64,000 bases of DNA from Vagococcus allomyrinae. GTDB lineage: Bacteria; Bacillota; Bacilli; Lactobacillales; Vagococcaceae. The stretch spans positions 62,001-126,000 of the forward strand of contig NZ_JAEEGA010000006.1 in NCBI RefSeq assembly GCF_017829975.1. The letters are read 5' to 3'. Within the stretch, counting starts at the first letter, position 1; every line of letters starts with the position of its first letter. Below are positions 1-11,573 of the stretch, in pieces. The notes beneath the pieces are model-generated. The model saw only the letters and a list, made by a program, of their open reading frames with translations. It searched no databases and was not told where the DNA came from. The position numbers and the translations under genes are program-made.

Positions 1-486
1 ACCAAACGGTTGTATCCGAAGGAATATCAAGCAGCGGTCCAATCCATTGGTTATTTAAACCAGCGTCTAGGAATAAATTTGCCAAAGAGTGAAGAAACGT
101 TCATTACCATGCATTATGTGAATGCTCAAGATGGTAAGGAAAAACTGGAGCAATCTGATCGCATTAACATGATTGTGCGGATGATTATGACTTTTGTTAG
201 CGATGAATACCAGATTGAATTAGATGAAGAGTCAACCAATTATATTCGCTTTGTGACTCACTTACGGTATTTTATCATTCGTCAAATCAACAATGAAAGT
301 TTGAAAGACAGCTCACTCGACCGTGATTTAATGATGATTATTAAAGAAAAATACCGACGAGCTTACGAAGTGGCCTTAGGGGTCAGCGAAAAAGTCCGTC
401 GGGAAGAAGACTGGGAAATTACAAGCAATGAAGTCCTCTATCTAACGATTCACATTTGGCGCGTGACCAGTGTAGATGATGAATAG
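1..486 (+). CDS. BglG/LicT-family transcriptional antiterminator, C-terminal part (5' truncated by window)
   Basis: The reading frame is open from base 1 to the TAG at 484-486, so the first codons lie outside the window. The visible 161 residues cover the end of PRD1 and all of PRD2. Histidines stand where LicT has its regulatory ones: TMHY near residue 35 (end of PRD1), VTHLRYF near residue 91 and LTIHIW near residue 150. The RNA-binding CAT domain is missing only because of the window edge. By family knowledge, such proteins bind a RAT hairpin and stop termination when the sugar is present and PTS proteins modify the PRDs. A RAT-like site and terminator lie 58 bases downstream, in front of bglP, which is the expected target. 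Confidence 0.93.
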   Translation, partial: TKRLYPKEYQAAVQSIGYLNQRLGINLPKSEETFITMHYVNAQDGKEKLEQSDRINMIVRMIMTFVSDEYQIELDEESTNYIRFVTHLRYFIIRQINNESLKDSSLDRDLMMIIKEKYRRAYEVALGVSEKVRREEDWEITSNEVLYLTIHIWRVTSVDDE

Positions 487-498
487 TTAAAGAAAAGG

Positions 499-527
499 TT
501 TACATTATTAGGTAAATCTGATAGAAT
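499..527 (+). promoter_or_regulatory. Sigma-A promoter of the bglP leader
   Basis: TTTACA (499-504) and TAGAAT (522-527) are separated by exactly 17 bases. Transcription would start near 534, about 10 bases before the RAT site. This gives bglP its own promoter after the antiterminator gene. Confidence 0.65.
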
Positions 528-543
528 GGATTTGTCAGAAATA

Positions 544-571
544 GGACTGTTACCATTAGAGGGCATAACCT
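544..571 (+). promoter_or_regulatory. RAT (ribonucleic antiterminator) site for a LicT/BglG protein
   Basis: The stretch begins GGACTGTTACCATTAG and ends GGGCATAACCT, which matches the remembered bgl/lic RAT pattern (GGATTGTTACTG...GGCAAAACC). Its 3' part overlaps the first arm of the terminator at 567-628, the arrangement needed for mutually exclusive antiterminator and terminator hairpins. Confidence 0.8.
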
Positions 572-628
572 AAGCTGACATAGATATGGAGCAACTGTCT
601 CCATGTTTATGTCAGTTTAGGTTTTTTT
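567..628 (+). terminator. Regulated intrinsic terminator in the bglP leader
   Basis: A long imperfect stem pairs AACCTAAgCTGACATA with TATGTCAGtTTAGGTT, closed by ATGGAG/CTCCAT around a short loop and followed by seven T residues. Its ascending arm shares bases with the RAT site, so it should form only when the antiterminator protein is not bound. Confidence 0.85.
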
Positions 629-670
629 GTTGTTTACTATGTTAGCTAGTCAGTGAAAGAAGGAGGATAA

Positions 671-2644
<1,974 letters not shown>

Positions 2645-2838
2645 GTCATGAGGCTATCTACATCCTGTAAAATAATCAGACATGGGGCGACAGAAATAAA
2701 CCTCAGTCAAAAGGGGGACTTTCAGCTTTGCTTCCGCTGAAAGATGAACGGGAGCAGCCTTCAAATTTAGTACTTAGAATTGGTTGAGAGCGAAGCCTAC
2801 GTAGTGACTCTTTAGTGGGAATTATCTAGCTATAGAAA

Positions 2839-3016
2839 AAGAGGCTAGGACAATAGTCCCAGCCTCCGATACTTTTACGAACATTGTGAGATAGACGCGC
2901 TCCAAAAGTCTGCTCTCTCGGCAATTTCTCAAAACCCGAGCAATCGAAAAAGCCGATTATTCGGGTTCTTCGAGATTGCTCGGAGCAAAACGACTTTATG
3001 TCCCAGCTTGTTTTCA
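2839..3016. repeat. Structured intergenic repeat of the 'GGCTGGGAC' type
   Basis: The 372-base gap 2645-3016 has no convincing gene. Its right part looks like a dispersed intergenic element: GAGGCTAGGAC faces GTCCCAGCCTC at the left end and GTCCCAGCTTG lies at the right end, bracketing an internal imperfect hairpin (CTCAAAACCCGAGCAA facing TTCGGGTTCTTCGAGA). Similar elements ending in AAGTCCCAGCCTC are, from memory, common between genes in enterococci and relatives. It lies at the 3' ends of convergent genes and may act as a terminator. At 2645-2838 I see only a short hairpin (CTTTCAGC/GCTGAAAG, 2729-2748). Confidence 0.55.
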
Positions 3017-4048
3017 TTATTTAACGAAGTAAGTACAGACACATTCTGGTGCGAACACATCTTTTTGAATCAATGTTAAGTGACCGGTTGCAGCGTCACG
3101 GCTGAAAAGAGTCAAGTTATCTGATTCTTGATGAGCAACAACGACGAATTCGTCAGTGCTATTTAAGGCGAAATCGCGAGGAATATGACCTTCAGATGAA
3201 ATCAGTTGGCTCAATTCTAAGGCTTTGCCATCGTCAATTGTTTGGAAGACCGCGATTGAATCATGGCCACGGTTTGAGGCGTAAACAAATTTGCCATCTT
3301 GCGAAATGCGGATGGCTGCGCCACCGTTAAAGTCGGTAAAATCAGCGGGAATTGTTGAAATAGTGTGCAACGTTTCAAATTTGCCAGTTGCCGCATCGTA
3401 GCTTAATGTCACCACGGTATTGGCTAATTCACCAAAGAGATAAGCGATTTTGCCATTTGGGTGAAAGACTAAATGGCGAGGGCCAGTTCCAGGTGTTGCG
3501 TGGTAAACGGCCACTTCTGTCAGCTTGCCATCAGCTGCAATATCGTAAGTATAAACGCCATCTGTTCCTAGATCACAAGCGACGAGGCGTTTGTCAGGCG
3601 TTAAATCGGTGTAGTGAGCATGAGGGCCTTTTTGATTTTCATGAGGTCCATTGCCTTCATGTTGGATCTTATCGACTAATTGGATCGTGCCATCGGCTTG
3701 AATTTTATAAGATAAAACTTGACCTTTGTGATAATTGGCGCCAAATACTAAGCCGCGCTCATTGTCGATGCCGACATAACAAGGCGGCGCGCCTTCTTCT
3801 GTGACCGCATTTAATAAGCTATAGCCACCATTTGCTTCTGGTTGATAGGCAGCCATCCCACCTTCACCATCAACAATCGTCATCGAATATAAGTGATTAT
3901 CACTGCCAACGCCAACATAGGTAGGATTTGTTTCAGTGATAACTGGTTTAAAGTTTACAAGTGCCTGCTTTTCTGTATCAAGAGAAATTTCATAAATCCC
4001 TTTACTTTCTCTCTTGGTATAAGTCCCTAATAAGATTTTTTCTAACAT
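3017..4048 (-). CDS. Lactonase family protein (YbhE/6-phosphogluconolactonase-like beta-propeller)
   Basis: A 343-residue cytoplasmic protein of the seven-bladed lactonase/PgL fold, the usual length. It begins MLEKILLGTYTKRESKGIY, a typical first blade, and has recurring VGVGSDNHLYS- and GTGPRHLVFHPNGK-type blade motifs. Family members hydrolyse 6-phosphogluconolactone or related sugar lactones; substrate here is not proved. ATG 4048 is preferred over an upstream in-frame TTG (4066) because AGAGGA stands 8 bases before it. A possible -10 TATACT is on the minus strand at 4085-4080. It is a single gene, divergent from the gutA-like gene. Confidence 0.85.
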   Translation of the reverse strand: MLEKILLGTYTKRESKGIYEISLDTEKQALVNFKPVITETNPTYVGVGSDNHLYSMTIVDGEGGMAAYQPEANGGYSLLNAVTEEGAPPCYVGIDNERGLVFGANYHKGQVLSYKIQADGTIQLVDKIQHEGNGPHENQKGPHAHYTDLTPDKRLVACDLGTDGVYTYDIAADGKLTEVAVYHATPGTGPRHLVFHPNGKIAYLFGELANTVVTLSYDAATGKFETLHTISTIPADFTDFNGGAAIRISQDGKFVYASNRGHDSIAVFQTIDDGKALELSQLISSEGHIPRDFALNSTDEFVVVAHQESDNLTLFSRDAATGHLTLIQKDVFAPECVCTYFVK

Positions 4049-4102
4049 AAAACGCCATCCTCTCAATCTTTATAACCAAAGTATAGCATAAAGATTTTTC
4101 GA

Positions 4103-4273
4103 TTGACACGGTAAAGCTATTGGCTACAATCAATCTCTTGTTTTTTGTGAAGTAATTTGTTTTTTTGACAGAAGTGATTGAGTGACGGAGCTAGCTCTTT
4201 CGTTGCTGGAAAAATAATGAATTAGTAAACTTTGATTCTTAAACACCTCTCATTAATTGGTTTGTGGTACAAT
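4103..4273 (+). promoter_or_regulatory. Two candidate promoters for the gutA-like/AI-2E operon
   Basis: TTGACA (4103-4108) and TACAAT (4125-4130) have a 16-base spacer. A second candidate is an extended -10, TGgTACAAT (4265-4273), closer to the gene. Apart from these the gap 4049-4355 shows nothing I can name. Confidence 0.45.
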
Positions 4274-4355
4274 TAAAAAGGAGAGAAGTGGCATTTATGT
4301 AACACAATTAATAAAAGTGACCCTTCCCATAGAAAAATAGGTTAGGAGCAGACAG

Positions 4356-4712
4356 ATGACACAAGGAATTGTTAGACATATCGGTTCTCAAGCAATCGAT
4401 GCTAAAGACAAGATGTTAATTTTATTTGGCGATGACGCTACCGAGGAATTGAAAAAGGTATCCATTATTCAAGATCTTAAAACGGCAGGTCAGCCGATTG
4501 AGCTAAAAGAAGGGGGGAAAATTTCTTTTGGTAGACAGGACTATACAATTACTCACGTAGGTCATCTTGCGATTAATCACTTAAATTCAATTGGTCATGT
4601 GACCGTTGTTTTCAAGGACGCGCCAGCAGAGGATAGTTTGGTTAATGCTATCTATGTGACCCCTTTTGAGATGCCACAGATCACAGAAGGCTCAACGATC
4701 ACTTATCACTAA
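4356..4712 (+). CDS. Orphan PTS glucitol/sorbitol EIIA-like protein, phosphorylation histidine apparently missing
   Basis: The 118-residue protein matches the GutA fold from end to end, including the hallmark GHVTVVF stretch (residues 80-86). In E. coli GutA, from memory, the phosphorylated residue is H43 in CFIHCHG. The aligned stretch here, VSIIQDLK (residues 35-42), has no histidine; histidines occur only at 8, 67, 70, 75, 81 and 118. No EIIB, EIIC or sorbitol dehydrogenase is nearby. It is probably not a working phosphocarrier and may be a regulatory or sugar-binding relic. It is followed after 16 bases by the AI-2E family gene, so the two are likely co-transcribed. Confidence 0.8.
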   Translation: MTQGIVRHIGSQAIDAKDKMLILFGDDATEELKKVSIIQDLKTAGQPIELKEGGKISFGRQDYTITHVGHLAINHLNSIGHVTVVFKDAPAEDSLVNAIYVTPFEMPQITEGSTITYH

Positions 4713-4728
4713 CTATTAGGAGGTCACT

Positions 4729-5904
4729 ATGGAAAAAAAAGAAAATGAGCACAGCAAATCCTCTTGGTTTTGGAAATGGTTTTTGAACAACCAAGTTGTG
4801 ACCGGACTTCTCGTCATCTTATTGTGTCTCTTGATTATTTTAGTCTTTACCAAAGTATCTTACTTATTTACGCCAGTTTGGCAATTTTTTGGTATCGTTG
4901 GTTTTCCGATTGTTTTTGCCGGCATTCTTTATTATTTCCTGAATCCCTTGGTTAACATGCTTGAGAAACGAGGCATCAAACGGGTCTGGGCCATCACCAT
5001 CATTTTTATTGGGATTATTGCCTTAATGGCTTGGGGAATTATCATCTTAGTGCCTAAAATTCAAGAGCAAACAATGAGCTTCTTAAACAATTGGCCAACT
5101 TACTGGAAAACAATTGAAGCTCAAACAACGAAGTGGTTAGGTCATCCAATGTTTGACCAGTATGTGGATCAGTTGGAAAAAATTAGTGAAAGTTTGTTTG
5201 ATAGTATTGGGAACATCGTGAAAAACCTTTCTAAAACAACCTTTGAAGGGATTGGCAGTTTTATTGGTACGGTGGCGAATGTCTTTATCACCGTCATTAC
5301 AACGCCTTTCATCCTCTTCTATTTACTGAAAGATGGCAAGGACATGATGTCTTACTTTGTAAATTTCTTGCCTACGAAAGCCCGCAAACCGACGACAAAA
5401 GTCTTAATTGATATTAATAACCAAGTTTCTCAATACATCCGTGGTCAGTTGACTGTGGCTTTTGCTGTAGCGGTCATGTTTGTGATTGGTTTTAGCTTGA
5501 TTGGCTTGGATTATAGTATTACCTTAGGGATTTTAGCTGGATTTTTGAATTTGATTCCTTACTTAGGCTCATTTTTAGCGACGATTCCAGCGATTATTTT
5601 AGGCTTGGTTGTCGGGCCATCCATGTTGATTAAGGTCATTATCGTCTTTATTATTGAACAGGTGATTGAAGGGCGCTTTGTCTCACCTTTAGTGTTAGGC
5701 AGCCAGCTAAAAATTCACCCAATTACCATCATCTTTGTCTTGTTAACAGCCGGCAAACTATTCGGTGTCGTTGGCGTGATCGTTGGGATTCCTGGTTATG
5801 CGGCGATCAAAGTAGTGGTCACTCATTTATTTGATTGGTACCGTGACAAGTCCAGTTTATACGAAGAAAGCGAGTCGCCTGCGATTGAAGCACCAGATGA
5901 ATAG
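4729..5904 (+). CDS. AI-2E family transporter (PerM/YueF-like membrane protein)
   Basis: A 391-residue membrane protein with the usual pattern: two N-terminal helices (about 20-75), a soluble insert (about 105-145), then further helices with the conserved FLNLIPYLGSFL motif (about 265-285) and HPITIIFVLL near 335. Family members have been linked to AI-2 export or to sodium/proton antiport; which applies here cannot be read. AGGAGGT lies just before ATG 4729. The gene shares an operon with the orphan EIIA gene and ends at an intrinsic terminator. A paralogue is at 30288-31412. Confidence 0.88.
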   Translation: MEKKENEHSKSSWFWKWFLNNQVVTGLLVILLCLLIILVFTKVSYLFTPVWQFFGIVGFPIVFAGILYYFLNPLVNMLEKRGIKRVWAITIIFIGIIALMAWGIIILVPKIQEQTMSFLNNWPTYWKTIEAQTTKWLGHPMFDQYVDQLEKISESLFDSIGNIVKNLSKTTFEGIGSFIGTVANVFITVITTPFILFYLLKDGKDMMSYFVNFLPTKARKPTTKVLIDINNQVSQYIRGQLTVAFAVAVMFVIGFSLIGLDYSITLGILAGFLNLIPYLGSFLATIPAIILGLVVGPSMLIKVIIVFIIEQVIEGRFVSPLVLGSQLKIHPITIIFVLLTAGKLFGVVGVIVGIPGYAAIKVVVTHLFDWYRDKSSLYEESESPAIEAPDE

Positions 5905-5909
5905 AGGGC

Positions 5910-5945
5910 AAAAACAGTGTTCTTCCTAGAAGAATGCTGTTTTTG
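5910..5945 (+). terminator. Intrinsic terminator after the AI-2E gene
   Basis: AAAAACAG..TTCTT pairs with AGAA..CTGTTTTT, followed by a short T-run. Confidence 0.7.
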
Positions 5946-6168
5946 ATTGATTTGAAAAAGCGTGTAAAAACATATAATTAATGAAAAAAAGCAATAAATT
6001 CAAATTTTGACTATCATTTCTTCTTAATTATGAGGTATGATTATAGCTGGAACTTTTGATAATTGTCAATTTTAATTAGTTTATGGGAGAGCGTAATCTG
6101 GTTTCCGTTTTATTAATGGGTGATTATTGAAATGAACTAACTATACGGAGGGAAGGAAAAAGGTTAAT

Positions 6169-6606
6169 ATGATTGTTATTATTTTAGAAGTCCTTCTTTG
6201 GTTTGCCCTTTATCCAGCTATCTGGTGGTTTGTTCTCAAATATTTATTTGAAGAATACCCTGTCTTAAATTATTTGAAATTATTGATTATACCTTTAGGG
6301 ATAACTATCGCGATCCTACTTTTTGCTCTTTTACGAGACAGCACGCGTTTCGTTGTTGTTTTTCTAATTGAAGGTCCTAATAAATCTAAGTGGTTGGCAG
6401 AACAAGGGCCAAAAATTTCCCGATTATTATTTTGGACTTGGTTGTTGATGCCAATCACCGTTCGTTTAGTTTCTTTAACTAATGGTCGTGATTATAAAGT
6501 GTTAAAAAGACATGTTAAACAAATTAGAAAAAAAGTAACTCAGGTGACAGCGCCAGAAAAACCAGTGAGAAAAACGAAAAAACATAAAAAAAGTAAAAAA
6601 AAGTGA
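6169..6606 (+). CDS. Small membrane protein with a strongly basic C-terminal tail, unknown function
   Basis: I do not recognise this 145-residue protein. Three hydrophobic segments are visible (about 3-27, 34-55 and 85-105), followed by a Lys/Arg-rich tail (about 112-145, ending KKHKKSKKK) that would bind nucleic acid or acidic phospholipids from the cytoplasmic side. A purine-rich stretch (GGAGGGAAGG) precedes ATG 6169. It stands alone between a terminator upstream and a strong one downstream. Confidence 0.7.
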   Translation: MIVIILEVLLWFALYPAIWWFVLKYLFEEYPVLNYLKLLIIPLGITIAILLFALLRDSTRFVVVFLIEGPNKSKWLAEQGPKISRLLFWTWLLMPITVRLVSLTNGRDYKVLKRHVKQIRKKVTQVTAPEKPVRKTKKHKKSKKK

Positions 6607-6628
6607 CGTTGAAAGACAACTTGTAACG

Positions 6629-6667
6629 AAAAAAAACTCAGCCAATCGAAGATGGCTGAGTTTTTTT
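6629..6667. terminator. Bidirectional intrinsic terminator
   Basis: AAAACTCAGCCA pairs with TGGCTGAGTTTT around an 8-base loop. Long A and T runs on both sides let it serve the basic membrane protein gene and, in reverse, the ArsR-type regulator. Confidence 0.85.
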
Positions 6668-6710
6668 GTCGTGTATAGCAGCTTAGCTCCCTGTGGATGT
6701 CCGAATGATT

Positions 6711-7601
6711 TTAGCTGTAATAAACGTTGAAGTCAATGTCTTGATCATGATTCCCAAAACCTTTGCCAAATAAGGTACAACCACCAACATTGTCGGCGTC
6801 CTCTTTGACTTCTATTTTAAATGTCCATGTTTCTGCGGCAAAGTCGATGTCTGATGTGCTGATATCAGATAAGGAATCCCCATCCATGTAACAACCGTGA
6901 TTGGTTATTCTAATGGTTTTGAGTAAACCGTATTGATTGTTTTTATCTGGGTACCAGTCTGGCGTAAATTTTCCTCGTGTATCGGCAAAGTCACCTGGAC
7001 TGGTCCAAGTTCCCAGCTCACAGCCGTTTAATGAGAAGGTGATATCCGAAGGCCAGACATCGTTGGAAAAAGGAAACTCGGAACAAAGCTCTAAGGAAAT
7101 ATCAATCATTTCTAAGGTGTCGCTTTGGGATAAAAAATTGGGCGTACGGTATTCCACGAATCCTTTGGTAAACCAAAGGATGCTAGCATCCATGCGGCGT
7201 GGGTCCATAAAATATTTGGGCTCATCAACTTTGCCGATAAACTCGTTAACAGAGGCCAGTCCGCAAGTGGGTTCAACCAAATAATCTGTATAATGACCAA
7301 CGGGGATGGAAGATCGATAAGTATCGAAAGCTTTGAAAATTTTTTTGGGAAAGCAGATCTCAATATTATCGACTTTTAGACTTGAGATCTTGTTTTGCTT
7401 GACTTTCTCAGTTTTAATAATGCCAGCTTCTTCTAGTTTTTTGATGTGCATGGTGATGATAGGACTACTTAAATCAAGTTCTTGCGCAATTTCTTTGATG
7501 TTCATTTTACTGGTAGCTAACAGTCTGATAATCGCTAGTCTGACGTCACTGGCTAAGGCCTCATATACTTTTAAAGAATCATTTGTTATATCTAGTTGCA
7601 T
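6711..7601 (-). CDS. ArsR-type winged-helix regulator with large C-terminal domain, probable regulator of the arabinan operon
   Basis: A 296-residue protein. Residues 1-80 form an ArsR-like winged helix (LASDVRLAIIRLLA, then LDLSSPIITMHIKKLEEAGII). The remaining ~215 residues are unlike ordinary 100-residue ArsR proteins and probably form an effector-binding domain rich in aromatic and acidic residues. ATG 7601 is chosen over the in-frame codon at 7619 because GGAG stands 8 bases before it. It is divergent from the GH51 operon, with three copies of an 8-bp motif in the shared region. A minus-strand promoter (TTTACA 7662-7657, TAATAT 7639-7634) overlaps one copy, suggesting autoregulation. Control of arabinan genes is inferred from position. 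Confidence 0.8.
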   Translation of the reverse strand: MQLDITNDSLKVYEALASDVRLAIIRLLATSKMNIKEIAQELDLSSPIITMHIKKLEEAGIIKTEKVKQNKISSLKVDNIEICFPKKIFKAFDTYRSSIPVGHYTDYLVEPTCGLASVNEFIGKVDEPKYFMDPRRMDASILWFTKGFVEYRTPNFLSQSDTLEMIDISLELCSEFPFSNDVWPSDITFSLNGCELGTWTSPGDFADTRGKFTPDWYPDKNNQYGLLKTIRITNHGCYMDGDSLSDISTSDIDFAAETWTFKIEVKEDADNVGGCTLFGKGFGNHDQDIDFNVYYS

Positions 7602-7635
7602 CTGGCATTCTCCTATCATTCGATATTAATTGTAT

Positions 7636-7735
7636 ATTAACATTTATATTTATTTATGTAAATAGAAGGTGTTTTTTGAGTTATATATTAATAGATATGT
7701 TAATTAATAAGAATATAAATGAAATAAATTAACAT
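7636..7735. promoter_or_regulatory. Three ATTAACAT motifs, candidate operators of the divergent regulator
   Basis: ATTAACAT occurs at 7636-7643 and 7728-7735, and its exact reverse complement ATGTTAAT at 7697-7704. The first overlaps the regulator's own -10; the third ends 8 bases before the -35 of the arabinan operon. The region is AT-rich, so chance plays some part, but three exact copies in 100 bases is notable. Confidence 0.5.
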
Positions 7736-7743
7736 AAAACTTA

Positions 7744-9301
<1,558 letters not shown>

Positions 9302-9315
9302 TGGAGGATATGGAC

Positions 9316-10617
9316 ATGACTAAAAAAATTAAAGTTATTGTAAGCGTATTAGTTCTATTGTTATTGATTGGCGGGTGTGGCAAGAAAAAGGAAAGTGCCA
9401 AAACCAGCGATGGTAAAACTAAATTGGAGATGTGGACCTTTGTTGAGCAGCATGCTAAATTTTTTAATGATGCGGCGACTTCTTGGAATAAAGAAAATCC
9501 TGATGAACAGATTGAACTTAAAACCAATGTTTTAGCTTATGATCAAATGCATCAAAAACTGCAGGTGGCATTGACTTCTGGATCAGGTGCTCCCGATATT
9601 TCTGATATTGAAATTGGCAAGTTTTCTTCCATGACAAAAGGCAACAAAGTTCCCTTGGAATCATTTAATGACGAGATAGCAGATATTAAGGATGTCTTAG
9701 TTACCTCCAGACTGGATAATTTTACAGTAGACGGCAACGTTTTAGGTTTGGATTATCATGTGGGCTCCTCAGTGGTCTTCTATAATATGGAGATTATGGA
9801 TGAAGCGGGCATTAATCCCGATGACATCAAGACTTGGGCGGATTTTGAAGCGGCTGGTAAAGTGGTTAAAGAAAAAACCGGGAAACCCATTACGGATTTA
9901 AATACTACTAATGCCACCCAATATTACTTGATGGTCACCCAACAACATTCGGATATTATTCAAGAGGGGAAGTCGGATTTAGCCAATGAAGCTAGCGTTC
10001 GTGCGCTGGATTATTTACAAGGCCTTATTTATGACAGTAAAGTCGCTGGTAAATCAGCCGGTGGTTTTAATGACACAGAAGAATTTTTCCCCACATTTAA
10101 CGAAGGGCAGTCAGCTGCTGTGGTTTACCCGATTTGGTACATGAGTCGGATGGTGGATTATATGCCAGACTTAAGCGGGAAAATTAAAATCACCCCATTG
10201 CCAATCTTCAATGAAGGAGATGACCGTTCGGCTGGGATTGGTGGGACTGCCACCGTTGTCACCAACCAAGCAAGTAATAAAGAGTTGGCTAAGAAATTTA
10301 TCGTTTATGCCAAAGCCAGCAAAGAAGGGGCCATCAACATTTGGAATGAATTGGGATTTGACCCAATTAGAACAGATGTCTGGGAGTCTGATGAGTTGCG
10401 CGCGGAAAATAAATTTACCAATTATTTTGGCACCAATATCTTTGATGTTTTAGCTGAAGTGAGTGATGAGATCGGCACGATCAGTTGGACGGATCCTCTT
10501 TATGCCACTGTTTCAGATAAAATAGGCACAGATGTTTTCCCTAACACCTTAGAAGAAAACAATGAAACGCCAAAAGAGGCCTTAGCCAAAGTAGACAAAG
10601 CAGTTAACGCTAAATAG
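9316..10617 (+). CDS. Carbohydrate ABC transporter substrate-binding lipoprotein (arabino-oligosaccharide type)
   Basis: A 433-residue family-1 extracellular solute-binding protein. The signal peptide MTKKIKVIVSVLVLLLLIGG ends in a lipobox with Cys21 as the lipidation site. The mature protein has the usual bilobed solute-binding pattern (WTFVEQHAKFFNDAA, later GIGGTATVVTNQASNKELAKKF). ATG 9316 is preferred over an ATG at 9301 that overlaps the previous stop, since GGAGG sits 8 bases before 9316 and the signal peptide starts there. With the two permeases downstream it forms an importer; its place between arabinofuranosidases suggests arabinan-derived oligosaccharides. The ATPase is not in the window, so a shared MsmX-type ATPase is likely. 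Confidence 0.92.
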   Translation: MTKKIKVIVSVLVLLLLIGGCGKKKESAKTSDGKTKLEMWTFVEQHAKFFNDAATSWNKENPDEQIELKTNVLAYDQMHQKLQVALTSGSGAPDISDIEIGKFSSMTKGNKVPLESFNDEIADIKDVLVTSRLDNFTVDGNVLGLDYHVGSSVVFYNMEIMDEAGINPDDIKTWADFEAAGKVVKEKTGKPITDLNTTNATQYYLMVTQQHSDIIQEGKSDLANEASVRALDYLQGLIYDSKVAGKSAGGFNDTEEFFPTFNEGQSAAVVYPIWYMSRMVDYMPDLSGKIKITPLPIFNEGDDRSAGIGGTATVVTNQASNKELAKKFIVYAKASKEGAINIWNELGFDPIRTDVWESDELRAENKFTNYFGTNIFDVLAEVSDEIGTISWTDPLYATVSDKIGTDVFPNTLEENNETPKEALAKVDKAVNAK

Positions 10618-10682
10618 CAGGCAAAGCTGTGCTGAGGCAGTAGAGTGCAGCTTGTCTTTTATGTAAGTGAAAGGAGATTATG

Positions 10683-11573
10683 ATGAGCAAAAAAGCGTTT
10701 AATCAACAAAAAATTGCACCTTACCTATTCGTAGCGCCATTTATCTTAATTTTTATCTTTTTTTCCATGTATCCTCTTTTTGACGCCTTTAAAATGAGTT
10801 TTCAAGAAGTGAATGGCTTTGACGATGTGACGCTGATTGGCTTGGATAATTATATCAGATTAATCAAAGACCCGGTTTTTTATAAAGCGTTGTGGAATGT
10901 TTTACGCTATACATTTTGGACCTGCTTAATATTGATTCCGTTTCCGATGTTAGTCGCCATTGTCATGAATTATCAGGGAACGCCGTTTAAATCTTTCTTT
11001 CGTTCCTTGTATTTTATGCCAGTCTTAACCTCTTCTGTGATTATTGGGATTGTCTTCAAATTTGCTTTTAGCAAGCAGCCAACGGGGGTTTTTAATACCT
11101 TTTTAAGTCACTTTGGCGTGGGGCCTGTTAACTGGTTAAACGGCTCTAGCACGGGGATGTTTGCCTTGATTATTATTTGTGTTTGGCGTTGGTTAGGGGT
11201 TAACATGATCTATTTTCTTTCTGGGCTACAAGGGATTCCAGTTGAATTGTATGAATCAGCGGATGTGGACGGAGCGAGCACTTTTCAAAAGTTCAAGAAT
11301 ATCACAGTGCCTCTGTTAAAGCCGATCACGGTTTATGTTCTGACAATCTCGATTTTGGCAGGCTTCTCATTATTTAATGAGTCCTATGTGTATTGGGGGA
11401 CGGCTTCTCCTAATAATATTGGGACAACCTTAGTGACGATGATTTATAAATTCGCGTTTGAGCAAGGGGATTATGGTTATGCGTGTGCTTTAGGCGTAGT
11501 GATGTTCTTAATTGTGGTGACCTTTAATGGGGTTCAGATTAAATTAACAGGACTTTTCAAGGAGGATAACTAA
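10683..11573 (+). CDS. ABC sugar permease, MalF/AraP type
   Basis: About 296 residues with six predicted membrane helices and the cytoplasmic EAA loop (ESADVDGASTFQKFKNITVPLL) that contacts the ATPase. It belongs to the CUT1 family. Two ATGs stand in tandem (10680 and 10683); the second has the better distance to AAGGAG. The next permease begins within its stop codon, so translation is coupled. Confidence 0.92.
   Translation: MSKKAFNQQKIAPYLFVAPFILIFIFFSMYPLFDAFKMSFQEVNGFDDVTLIGLDNYIRLIKDPVFYKALWNVLRYTFWTCLILIPFPMLVAIVMNYQGTPFKSFFRSLYFMPVLTSSVIIGIVFKFAFSKQPTGVFNTFLSHFGVGPVNWLNGSSTGMFALIIICVWRWLGVNMIYFLSGLQGIPVELYESADVDGASTFQKFKNITVPLLKPITVYVLTISILAGFSLFNESYVYWGTASPNNIGTTLVTMIYKFAFEQGDYGYACALGVVMFLIVVTFNGVQIKLTGLFKEDN

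Noticed and set aside
2826-3017. 63-residue minus-strand reading frame
   Set aside because: It lies wholly inside the structured intergenic repeat and its composition follows the hairpins.
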